From NCBI GenBank assembly GCA_963801035.1, contig CAWDDF010000012.1, forward strand, positions 1-64,000: 64,000 nucleotides of DNA. The letters run 5' to 3'. The notes under the pieces are model-generated. The model worked only from the letters and a program-made list of their open reading frames with translations, was not told the origin of the DNA and ran no database searches. The first letter of the stretch is position 1. The number at the start of each line of letters is the position of its first letter. Positions 16,859-24,489 of the stretch are shown here, one piece after another. The position numbers and the translations under genes were made by a program. The stretch is from JACCZX01 sp963801035 (GTDB taxonomy: Bacteria > Pseudomonadota > Gammaproteobacteria > Burkholderiales > Burkholderiaceae_F).

Positions 16859-18536
16859 GCGTCGGCTCGTGCACCCGCGCCGATATCGCGAGTTTCGTCT
16901 GGTCGATTTCATAGCAGGCCAGGACTCGCCCGGCAGCGTCGAACAGGGCGTTCGTGTTGTCTTCGCTGATGATTCCGCTATCGATGAAGTAATCGACGAA
17001 GCGAGACGTGTTGAAGAAGTATGACCGTGGCAAATCCGCCAGTCCCAGGTAGTGCACCTCGTACGTATATCGCGCAAGCTCGCTAACCAGCCCCAGCTTT
17101 TCATCGAGATGGGGGCGCACATTGGTGCGGACATACATCTGCATCTCCTCCCCTGGGAGCAGTTTCGAGCACATCAGGTTGGACAGATAGTCGCCAACGC
17201 GCGCGAGTGTCTTGCGCGCGAGCACCGCCGGAAGCTCGCTCGAGCGAAGCGCGAGGCCCGCAGTTTCTGCATCGGAGGCGCGCACCTTTTCAGGCATTGA
17301 TGCGAGCGCTTGCACAAAACAATCGCCTAGTTCCGCGCGAGCTTGCTTGTAAGCCGCCTTGTTCTCTTCGGCGACGCGGAGGAACTTCGCGGCATGCGCC
17401 AGATGTCCCCACTCGTGCATGACGCGCGCGCCGAGGAAGAGTCGGAAATAGGGAGGCGCGGGGGCCGTTAGACAATCGAAAGCTTCCTGCCTCAATTTGT
17501 GTACCACTGCGCGCCGAGCGGGATCGATGTAGGTCCCACCTTCGAGTTCCAACACGCCGTAGCTCTTGGGCAGCGCGTCAACATCGGTAACGCGCTCGAG
17601 AAATTGGCGAGAGCGCTCATCGATAGTGCGCAAGTCCTCGTGCAAGCTGGCGACGGCCGTATCGCTGGCACTGACGAGCGCGCGCCGCATCCATCGCGGA
17701 TCATTCATGTCCGGGGACCACACCGTTGTACCGTCGGGCGCCACAACGATTACATGCGCACGCGTTTCCTTTAGCCAATCGCACAGCGCATCGACAGTGC
17801 GCGAGCGTGCGGGCGCGGCCGCTGGCGCAGTGATCTGCATAGCATTGCGAGCTGCGATCTCGCCCGCGTCACAGAGAGCGGTAACTTGTGGCTGCAGTCG
17901 CTTCGGCACATACAGATCGGCCCCCTCAACCGCCAAATAGGGCTCGGTGGGGTCGTGCAGTGGCTCGCGCAATGGAATGTGCAGCAACTCATCGATCCAC
18001 TCGAACGCCTCTGCGAGGGCAACGAAACACTGCGCATCCGGACGCTTCGCGCGCGCGGTGGCGCTGGCAAACGCGGTCCGGCTCGCATCATCGCGGTCGA
18101 ACCAGTAACTGAGGTTGCAAACGAGCGCGGCACGTACCGAAGGCAGCAGCGCCAATCGGTCGACGTGCACCAACATGTAAGCGACATACTCCGGATGCGT
18201 ATTAAGGTCGGACGCATACAGCACTGAAGACGTGCCAATAAACGGCTCCATGTAGGGAAAGATGCCGCGCTGCTCGGAAATGATCAGGAGATTCGTCTGG
18301 CGCGGAGGGAACCACGAGCTTGGCGCACGCGCGAAAAGATCTCGACAGCGCTGCCAGTACAGCGCGTTGCCGCGCTCGAGACAGTCGATTTGATCGGCAG
18401 ACAAGCGGCCGTCGCTGATCAGCAACTCCGCAAACTCCGCGTCGAGGCCGTGCTCGTCGAGCGCCTCCGCAGGAACGATGACAATGCTTGGGTGCGCCAG
18501 GGTAAAGCGACGCATTGCAACAGAGATCGACGACAT
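16836..18536 (-). CDS. Unrecognised 566-residue protein with HExxH motif
   Basis: I do not recognise this family. There is no signal peptide or membrane segment, so it is probably cytoplasmic. Residues 374 to 378 read HEWGH within RVMHEWGHLAHAAKFL, a good match to a zincin active site, and AELGDCF about 25 residues later could supply a glutamate as third zinc ligand. The preceding part contains LELEGGTYIDPARRAVVHKL. The region near residue 90 reads FPYMEPFIGTSSVLYASD. ATG at 18536 (MSSISVAMRR) is preferred to one at 18578. It stands alone between a convergent and a divergent gene. A metallopeptidase role is inferred from the motif alone. Confidence 0.7.
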   Translation of the reverse strand: MSSISVAMRRFTLAHPSIVIVPAEALDEHGLDAEFAELLISDGRLSADQIDCLERGNALYWQRCRDLFARAPSSWFPPRQTNLLIISEQRGIFPYMEPFIGTSSVLYASDLNTHPEYVAYMLVHVDRLALLPSVRAALVCNLSYWFDRDDASRTAFASATARAKRPDAQCFVALAEAFEWIDELLHIPLREPLHDPTEPYLAVEGADLYVPKRLQPQVTALCDAGEIAARNAMQITAPAAAPARSRTVDALCDWLKETRAHVIVVAPDGTTVWSPDMNDPRWMRRALVSASDTAVASLHEDLRTIDERSRQFLERVTDVDALPKSYGVLELEGGTYIDPARRAVVHKLRQEAFDCLTAPAPPYFRLFLGARVMHEWGHLAHAAKFLRVAEENKAAYKQARAELGDCFVQALASMPEKVRASDAETAGLALRSSELPAVLARKTLARVGDYLSNLMCSKLLPGEEMQMYVRTNVRPHLDEKLGLVSELARYTYEVHYLGLADLPRSYFFNTSRFVDYFIDSGIISEDNTNALFDAAGRVLACYEIDQTKLAISARVHEPTPTPVICS

Positions 18537-18817
18537 GCGATTGACTCTATCACTGCAACGTCGCCGAATATCGAACAAAAAAAAGCCATCGAAAACACGC
18601 TGAAATCGGTGTGAATTCCGGTGTGCGTCTGACCTGATTTCGCGCTAATCCGATCGGACTAGCTGATAGGCGAAAACGCAGCAAACATGCGGCTTTCGCG
18701 ACACCGTCGAAAACCAAGGGGTAGTGACGAATCATCCTTACCCACGAGTTATTTTTTGCTCGAACGCAGGCACAGTCTGCCTCCGGTAAGCCTTGCAAAT
18801 CCCTTAGGGAGAGAACA

Positions 18818-21109
18818 ATGACGGACAGACTTAACGCACGCATCGCGATGCCACTGCTCGCAGTGGTGGCCGCGCTTTCGGGCTGCGGTGGTGGGGATAG
18901 TGGAAACACCACGGCCGCGCCGGCACCGGCTCAAACAGCGGCGGCAACGTGCGCGACACCGCCGCAAGCCTTTACTGCGACGGTATGGCCAAGCATGGCC
19001 AGCACCTGCGTGGTCTGCCATCGTGCCGGGGCGGTCGCCAGCGGAACGCGGCTCGTGTTTGCAGCGGGCGGCTCGGCGGAGATGAATTACGGCGTGCTGC
19101 GCACCTTCGCGGCCGCCAATGGCGATTTGCTGATGTCGAAGTCGATCGGCCTGCCGACGCATACCGGCGGCAAGGTTTATGGCGACGCGAATTCGCAGCA
19201 ATACAAAGATCTCGCGGCGCTTCTTCCGAAGTTGAAAGAAAGCTGCAGCAGCGAAGTACTGGCCACCGGTCAGTTCTGGAACGACGTCAAGTTCGCGGAC
19301 AATGCGACGACGCTGCAGAAGGCGTCCGTACTATTTGCTGGACGCAATCCGTCGGCGACTGAATCGGCGGCCGTGGCCGGAGGCGGCGAGACAGTGCTGC
19401 GCCAGCAAATTCGTGCTTACATGGACAATGGTCCGGTATTCGACGCCTTCCTGAATGAAGCCGGACAAGTTCAATTCCTGACCAACGGCGTCGTAGTGTT
19501 CGGCAACGATCGTGGTTTGGACCCGGCCGACTTCCCGCTGGCTGCCGACGTGATCAACAACAACAACCCGCCTGCTGGTGTTCGTGCACGGTTCGAGACC
19601 ACGATCCGCAACGAGCCGATCAACATGATGAAGTACATCGTGAAGAACGATCGGCCATGGACCGATGTGGTTGCCGGGAAATACACCGTCGTGAATGGCG
19701 TGACTGCGCCGTTGCTGGGTGCGACGGTGACGGGGACGTTTGTGAATCCCGCCGACGACAATGAGTTTCTGCCCGCGACCATACCGAATGCACGTCTCGG
19801 AGGTATGCGTGAGCAGGCCGGGCTGATGACGACGCACGCGATGCTTGATCGTTTCCCGACCACTGAAACCAATCGCAATCGCCATCGCGTCAGTGAAATG
19901 GCGAAGCGCTTCCTTGGCGTCTACATCCCGTTGTTGGCCTCGCGGCCGCTGGAGGACGGGCAGTTCAGGGTCACAGTGATGGACAACCCTGGTTGCGCGG
20001 TCTGCCACGACATCATGGACCCGATGGCGGCGGCATTCCAGAACTGGGCGCCCGACAATCGCTTCCGCCCGATGGGTGCGGGTGCAACGGCGCACGCGTT
20101 GCCGAACGTCTACCTGTCGACGAACTACATGAACGACGCCAAGGGCAATGAGTTCTACAGAATGGGTGACAACTGGTTCCGCGACAGCAAGGCGCCAGGG
20201 TTTGGCAGCACCGCGATGCCAAACGGTTACAACAACCCGAAGGCAGCCGAATGGCTCGGCGACCAGATGGCGGCCGATCCACGCTTCGGGATAGGTGCGG
20301 TGGGCTTCTGGTACAAGGCCTTGTTCCATCGTGACGTGCTGCAGCCGGAGACGGATACGACCGGCCCGGATGCCGCTGGCCGACTCGCCGCGTACAACGC
20401 GCAGCAAGAAGAGTTCAAAGAGCTCGCAGCGCGCTTCGCGGCCGGCGGCTACAAAGTCAAGGACCTGCTGGTTGATCTGATGCTGAGCAAGCAGGCCCGC
20501 GCTAATGGCATCAGCGGCACGGTAAGCGCCCAGCGTGCAACGTCTCTTGCAGCCATCGGTGGCGGTAACCTGTTGTCGGCGTCAAGGCTGAACCGCAAGT
20601 ACATCGGGGTGCTGGGCTCAGCTCATGCCGGCTTCAACAATCCATACGCTGGCGCAGCGCTTCAGTACTCTGAGTTTGATGGCGTCGCTCGCACGAGTAT
20701 GGCGCAGCACTTCACGTCGAGTCAGGTAAGCGCCATCGATGGTGCGGCCGTGCAGAATGCCTGCAGATGGGTGGCCGCCGACTTTGCGAAGCCTGTGGCG
20801 GACCGCTTGTTGTTCCCGCTCGTGACGATGGCTGACACGCCGGCGACCCAGGCAGGTACGGACAAGATCCTGGCGAATATCGTGCACCTGTTTGACAAGC
20901 TGTGGAATCAGCGCGTCACGACCACGGATCCGGAAGTGCAGCGCATGTACAAGCTGCTGGTCGACATCTACAACGATCGCGCCACCGCGTCGCCACGGCC
21001 TCTGAACTGCCAGTTGAATGCGGCTAACGATCCAAGTGGCATGGGACGGGCATGGGCAACGGGCGGTCTCGTTTACATGACTAGCGATCAAGCCTTCGTT
21101 TCGTTCTAA
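18818..21109 (+). CDS. Diheme cytochrome c lipoprotein, DUF1592/DUF1588-like
   Basis: The 763-residue product has a signal peptide ending in the lipobox LSGC (Cys23), so it should be a lipoprotein. Two CxxCH haem sites are present: CVVCH at 64-68 in a cytochrome-like N-terminal region, and CAVCH at 393-397 in the context DNPGCAVCHDIMDPMAAAFQ. The second context is typical of the DUF1588/DUF1592 group, known best from planctomycetes. AGGGAG precedes the ATG. The DUF1501 gene follows after 28 bases and the small envelope gene overlaps that one, so the three form an operon. A redox or substrate-oxidising role in the envelope is plausible but not shown. Confidence 0.8.
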   Translation: MTDRLNARIAMPLLAVVAALSGCGGGDSGNTTAAPAPAQTAAATCATPPQAFTATVWPSMASTCVVCHRAGAVASGTRLVFAAGGSAEMNYGVLRTFAAANGDLLMSKSIGLPTHTGGKVYGDANSQQYKDLAALLPKLKESCSSEVLATGQFWNDVKFADNATTLQKASVLFAGRNPSATESAAVAGGGETVLRQQIRAYMDNGPVFDAFLNEAGQVQFLTNGVVVFGNDRGLDPADFPLAADVINNNNPPAGVRARFETTIRNEPINMMKYIVKNDRPWTDVVAGKYTVVNGVTAPLLGATVTGTFVNPADDNEFLPATIPNARLGGMREQAGLMTTHAMLDRFPTTETNRNRHRVSEMAKRFLGVYIPLLASRPLEDGQFRVTVMDNPGCAVCHDIMDPMAAAFQNWAPDNRFRPMGAGATAHALPNVYLSTNYMNDAKGNEFYRMGDNWFRDSKAPGFGSTAMPNGYNNPKAAEWLGDQMAADPRFGIGAVGFWYKALFHRDVLQPETDTTGPDAAGRLAAYNAQQEEFKELAARFAAGGYKVKDLLVDLMLSKQARANGISGTVSAQRATSLAAIGGGNLLSASRLNRKYIGVLGSAHAGFNNPYAGAALQYSEFDGVARTSMAQHFTSSQVSAIDGAAVQNACRWVAADFAKPVADRLLFPLVTMADTPATQAGTDKILANIVHLFDKLWNQRVTTTDPEVQRMYKLLVDIYNDRATASPRPLNCQLNAANDPSGMGRAWATGGLVYMTSDQAFVSF

Positions 21110-21137
21110 CCAGTTGCCGACTAAAGGAGTGATTTAA

Positions 21138-22415
21138 ATGGACCGCAGAGAATTCCTCTTAAATACGGCAAAGGCAGCTGGTGTAACACTGCCATGGTGG
21201 GGACTGTTACCGATCTCCGCCAATGCCCAGACCGCTGCTTCGAAGATTCTTGTCTACTATCACTGCGATGGCGGACCGACATGGGATCAATTCGTCGATC
21301 CCTCGAATGAGCCGCGTTACAACCTGTATTCGCAGCAGGGCGTGGCGATTCCCGGAAGTGGCAATCTTCGTTGGGCTCCGATCGGCAACAACACGGCGTT
21401 CTTCACCAGGTTCCGCGACCAGTGCCTTGTCTTGAACGGATCCAACACTCAGACGAATAGCCACGAGGACGGACAGCGTGTTCAGGAGTCCGGCAAGCTT
21501 GCGATGGGCTTTGCCCCGATCTGCGAGTTGCACGCGGCGAAGTATGCGGGTGGCGCCCCAGCGGGATGGCTGCTTAGGGATGGCGGCACGGTGAGCACCG
21601 GCGTCTATCCGGCCACCGCGATACCGGATCAGAACCAGTTGCGCGCGATGATTGACCCGCTCGCCGTCAATGGCACGAACGACTACGTCAAGCGTGCCGA
21701 TTTCGCCAAGACGGTGGAAGCTCGTGCCGCGCGCCTCGAAGCACTTAAGGCAAACGGAGTGACATTGCCGAAAGAGCGCTTGATTACCGACGAGTTCATG
21801 GCCGCCAAGGAAGCGCGTATTCGCCTGGCGGCTGTCGCGCAGAATATTCCTGCGGCCTTTGGTCAGTTTCCCGATATCGAAGTTTCGCTTATTGCTGCAC
21901 AGTCGGGAATTACGGCGGCGATTCAAACGTCGAGCGGGGGGTTTGACACCCACGGCAGCGTTGCCGACAACGACGGTGCCAATGGCTCGTTTGCACGCAT
22001 GACCGATCGAGTTACCTATCTGTGGGACGAGGCGGCCCGACGTGGCATTGCCGACCGACTGTATGTGGTAATTGCGGGCGAGTTCAGCCGCACTGAGCTG
22101 AACGGTAGCAACGGCAACGATCACAAGAACGTTGGTTCCGGCGCTTTGATCATGCTTCCCCCGGGTTCTGGATTAGGCAATCGCGTCGTCGGTTACACAG
22201 GCCCGATGCATACTTCCAGGGCAATCAATCCGAAGACCGGAGCGCCTGATCCTAACGGCGTGATGATCACGTCCGCGCACATGCATGACGCGCTCCGGAC
22301 CTATCTCGGAATCCAGCCGACGAATCCCATGTTGGGGCTCGGGGTGCCCGCGAACGAGAAGCTCGATCTGTTCAACGCAGGTATGTCGACCGGATACCCG
22401 ACGCTTACGGTTTGA
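21138..22415 (+). CDS. DUF1501 family secreted protein with Tat-like signal
   Basis: The 425-residue product begins MDRREFLLNTAKAAG, with a twin arginine followed by a hydrophobic stretch to about residue 32 (ANAQ), consistent with Tat export after folding. The body shows blocks of the DUF1501 family, which is distantly related to sulfatases and alkaline phosphatases: GGFDTHG in the second half, VVIAGEFSRTELNGSNGNDH and SGALIMLPPGSG. AAAGGAG precedes the ATG by eight bases. DUF1501 genes are regularly paired with DUF1592-type cytochromes or DUF1800 genes; here the partner is the diheme lipoprotein immediately upstream. Confidence 0.82.
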   Translation: MDRREFLLNTAKAAGVTLPWWGLLPISANAQTAASKILVYYHCDGGPTWDQFVDPSNEPRYNLYSQQGVAIPGSGNLRWAPIGNNTAFFTRFRDQCLVLNGSNTQTNSHEDGQRVQESGKLAMGFAPICELHAAKYAGGAPAGWLLRDGGTVSTGVYPATAIPDQNQLRAMIDPLAVNGTNDYVKRADFAKTVEARAARLEALKANGVTLPKERLITDEFMAAKEARIRLAAVAQNIPAAFGQFPDIEVSLIAAQSGITAAIQTSSGGFDTHGSVADNDGANGSFARMTDRVTYLWDEAARRGIADRLYVVIAGEFSRTELNGSNGNDHKNVGSGALIMLPPGSGLGNRVVGYTGPMHTSRAINPKTGAPDPNGVMITSAHMHDALRTYLGIQPTNPMLGLGVPANEKLDLFNAGMSTGYPTLTV

Positions 22416-23116
22416 TCAGCCTCCGAGATAAACCGCGCCGTTACCGCTGCAACGCGGTTCGGCGCGCGTTTACATTCTGTGCGCTAGCTTTTGCTTGTAC
22501 CGTCAGCGCCGCAGCGGACCTGCGCGGCTTCATCAGTGAGGGCGGCGCGGGTGTGCTGCAGTACCAGCCCTGCAATGGGGCGGTCATGTCACAGCAACTG
22601 TTTCCGATCGACGACAAGACACCGAACAGCTCCTTACGTTCGGGAGTGGGTGCGGTTCGCCAGATCATGCTGCACAGATATCGGCCGTTGTACGTCGAGA
22701 TGCGCGGCGAACGCGGAAAGACGAATGCGACTGCGTACCAGTTTCAACGGGCGGTGGGCACGATCGAGTCATGCAAAACTTTGCCACGCGACATCGCGTC
22801 AAACGTGCGCTTACTCGCCAATGGTGACGGGCCCTCGTGGCGCCTTGTTGTCACCGACGCAACCGCTGTTCTCGAATTGCCGGACAAGGTATCTATAAAG
22901 CTTCCCGCGGCGCCGTTTAAGGCTGCTAGCAGCGATCAGACGGCGAAAGAAGCGATAGCGCGCACATATGAAATGCAATCGTCAGATGGCGTCCCGATCC
23001 GCGTCGAAATCAACCCGCAGATGTGCACGGACGGTAGATCGGAGACGAGCTATGGCGCGCGCGTAACCGTGCGCCTGGACAAGCGAACGCTGCAAGGCTG
23101 CGCTGCACGGTTTTAA
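22412..23116 (+). CDS. Exported protein of the COG3650 type
   Basis: The 234-residue product has a signal peptide (FCALAFACTVSAAAD, ending near residue 35). The C-terminal part reads MQSSDGVPIRVEINPQMCTD, then GRSETSYGARVTVRL and LQGCAARF. This block of two cysteines and a (S/M)-C-x-D-G-x-S core is familiar from COG3650 envelope proteins, which are related to NlpE/META-type domains. The N-terminal half has an NlpE-like pattern with paired cysteines (QPCNG and IESCK). The start is TTG, overlapping the upstream TGA by four bases, which argues for translational coupling to the DUF1501 gene. The function is not known. Confidence 0.7.
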   Translation: MISLRDKPRRYRCNAVRRAFTFCALAFACTVSAAADLRGFISEGGAGVLQYQPCNGAVMSQQLFPIDDKTPNSSLRSGVGAVRQIMLHRYRPLYVEMRGERGKTNATAYQFQRAVGTIESCKTLPRDIASNVRLLANGDGPSWRLVVTDATAVLELPDKVSIKLPAAPFKAASSDQTAKEAIARTYEMQSSDGVPIRVEINPQMCTDGRSETSYGARVTVRLDKRTLQGCAARF

Positions 23117-23177
23117 GCGAGGCGATCGATAGCCCATCAGGGTGTTTTTTCGGGAGCGGGTACATTTCGGTCCGCTC

Positions 23178-23954
23178 ATGAAGATCGCAACGTTTAACGT
23201 CAACGGCATCACATCCCGTCTTCCGCGTCTTCTCGAATGGCTGGAAGAGTCAAGTCCCGATATTGCATGCCTGCAGGAGCTGAAGACCTCCGACGCGACA
23301 TTTCCAGAACTCGCGATTAAAAGTGCGGGCTACGGTGCGATCTGGCATGGTCAAAAGGGTTTCAACGGTGTCGCGATCCTTGCGAAAGGCGCTGATCCCG
23401 TTGAAAGACGACGTGGGTTGCCGAATGATCCCGACGATACCCATAGCCGATATCTAGAGGCGTCGATCAACGGGCTCATTGTCGGATCAATCTATCTGCC
23501 GAACGGCAACCCGCAACCTGGACCCAAGTTCGATTACAAGCTGGCCTGGTTTCAGCGCCTGATCGACCACGCTGCGCAGCTATATGACTGCGGCAAGGAC
23601 GTCGTGCTGGTGGGCGACTACAACGTCGTACCGACCGACAACGTGTATGACATCTACTCACCGCGATCGTATCTGGACGACGCGCTGCTACAACCAGAAA
23701 CCCGGGCGGCCTGGAGGCGTCTGCTCGAGCAGGGGTGGACCGATGCAATACACACTCTGCATCCCGATGCGGCGATGTACACATACTGGGACTACTTCAG
23801 AAACCGGTGGTCGCGTGATGCGGGGCTTCGGATCGATCATTTGTTGCTGAATGCGAGCGCCGCCGCACGGCTTAAGGAAGCAGGGGTCGATAAAGCGATG
23901 CGCGGGCGGGAGAAACCGAGCGATCACGCGCCAGCCTGGGTGATCCTCGAGTAG
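23178..23954 (+). CDS. xthA: Exodeoxyribonuclease III
   Basis: This AP endonuclease and 3'-5' exonuclease acts in base-excision repair. The 258-residue protein begins MKIATFNVNGITSRLPRLLE and shows the expected EEP-superfamily residues: metal-binding Glu in CLQELKT, VGDYNVVPTD with the catalytic Asp and Asn, GLRIDHLLLN and the final SDHAPAWVILE. Length and motif order match XthA. ATG at 23178 agrees with the family start; the upstream extension to 23142 does not. Confidence 0.93.
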   Translation: MKIATFNVNGITSRLPRLLEWLEESSPDIACLQELKTSDATFPELAIKSAGYGAIWHGQKGFNGVAILAKGADPVERRRGLPNDPDDTHSRYLEASINGLIVGSIYLPNGNPQPGPKFDYKLAWFQRLIDHAAQLYDCGKDVVLVGDYNVVPTDNVYDIYSPRSYLDDALLQPETRAAWRRLLEQGWTDAIHTLHPDAAMYTYWDYFRNRWSRDAGLRIDHLLLNASAAARLKEAGVDKAMRGREKPSDHAPAWVILE

Positions 23955-24023
23955 CGCGTCGACTGAAAGATTCGGTGCCGGTGTGCGACGAATCTTGACC
24001 GCTGCCTATTGGGAACAGAAAAA

Positions 24024-24484
24024 ATGACCTTCAAATTTAAGTCCGTTGTCGCTGGAATTGCACTGAGTCTGCTCTCGCTTACGGCGCATGCCGGCGAGTT
24101 CAACGAACACGACGGCATTGCAATCAAGGGCTACGATCCGGTCGCGTTCTTTAAGGAGAACAAGCCGGTCCGTGGCAGACGATGACTTGCGGTTCGATTA
24201 CAAAGGTTCAACATTCATCTTCAGCAAGCCAAGAGAATCGTGCGGCATTCGCTTCCGATCCAGAGAGATATGCTCCGCAATACGGCGGTTACTGCGCATT
24301 CGGAACTGCACGCGGATACAAGGCCGATATCGATCCTGCGACGTTCACTGTCATCGACGGCCGGCTTTATCTGAACTACAACAGGCAGGTTCAGAAAGAT
24401 TGGGCCGCCGACACGGCACGCTTTATCCGCGAGGCCGACGCACGCTGGCCTACGGTGAGGAAGACGGAAAAAGTATTTCGTTAG
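24024..24484 (+). pseudogene. YHS domain protein, two frameshifts
   Basis: Reading three frames in turn gives one exported protein of about 152 residues. A signal peptide (MTFKFKSVVAGIALSLLSLT, then AHA) is followed by IAIKGYDPVAFF, which opens a YHS domain, and by RYAPQYGGYCAFG, VIDGRLYLNYN and a C-terminal helix. One base is in excess near 24177 (after RG) and one near 24231 (before ENRAAFASDPE). The conserved sequence is continuous across both points, so this is either a very recent break or sequence error. YHS proteins of this exported type are of unknown function. The gene is convergent with glnS, with five bases between. Confidence 0.8.
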
Positions 24485-24489
24485 TGCGG

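Noticed and set aside
19331..20407. A 358-codon open frame antisense to the diheme lipoprotein gene.
   Set aside because: It is the mirror of a high-GC gene with clear haem and lipobox motifs. The antisense product is Arg/His/Val-rich without any domain. Similar long antisense frames at 21207-22124, 10230-11108 and 31618-32517 were rejected for the same reason.
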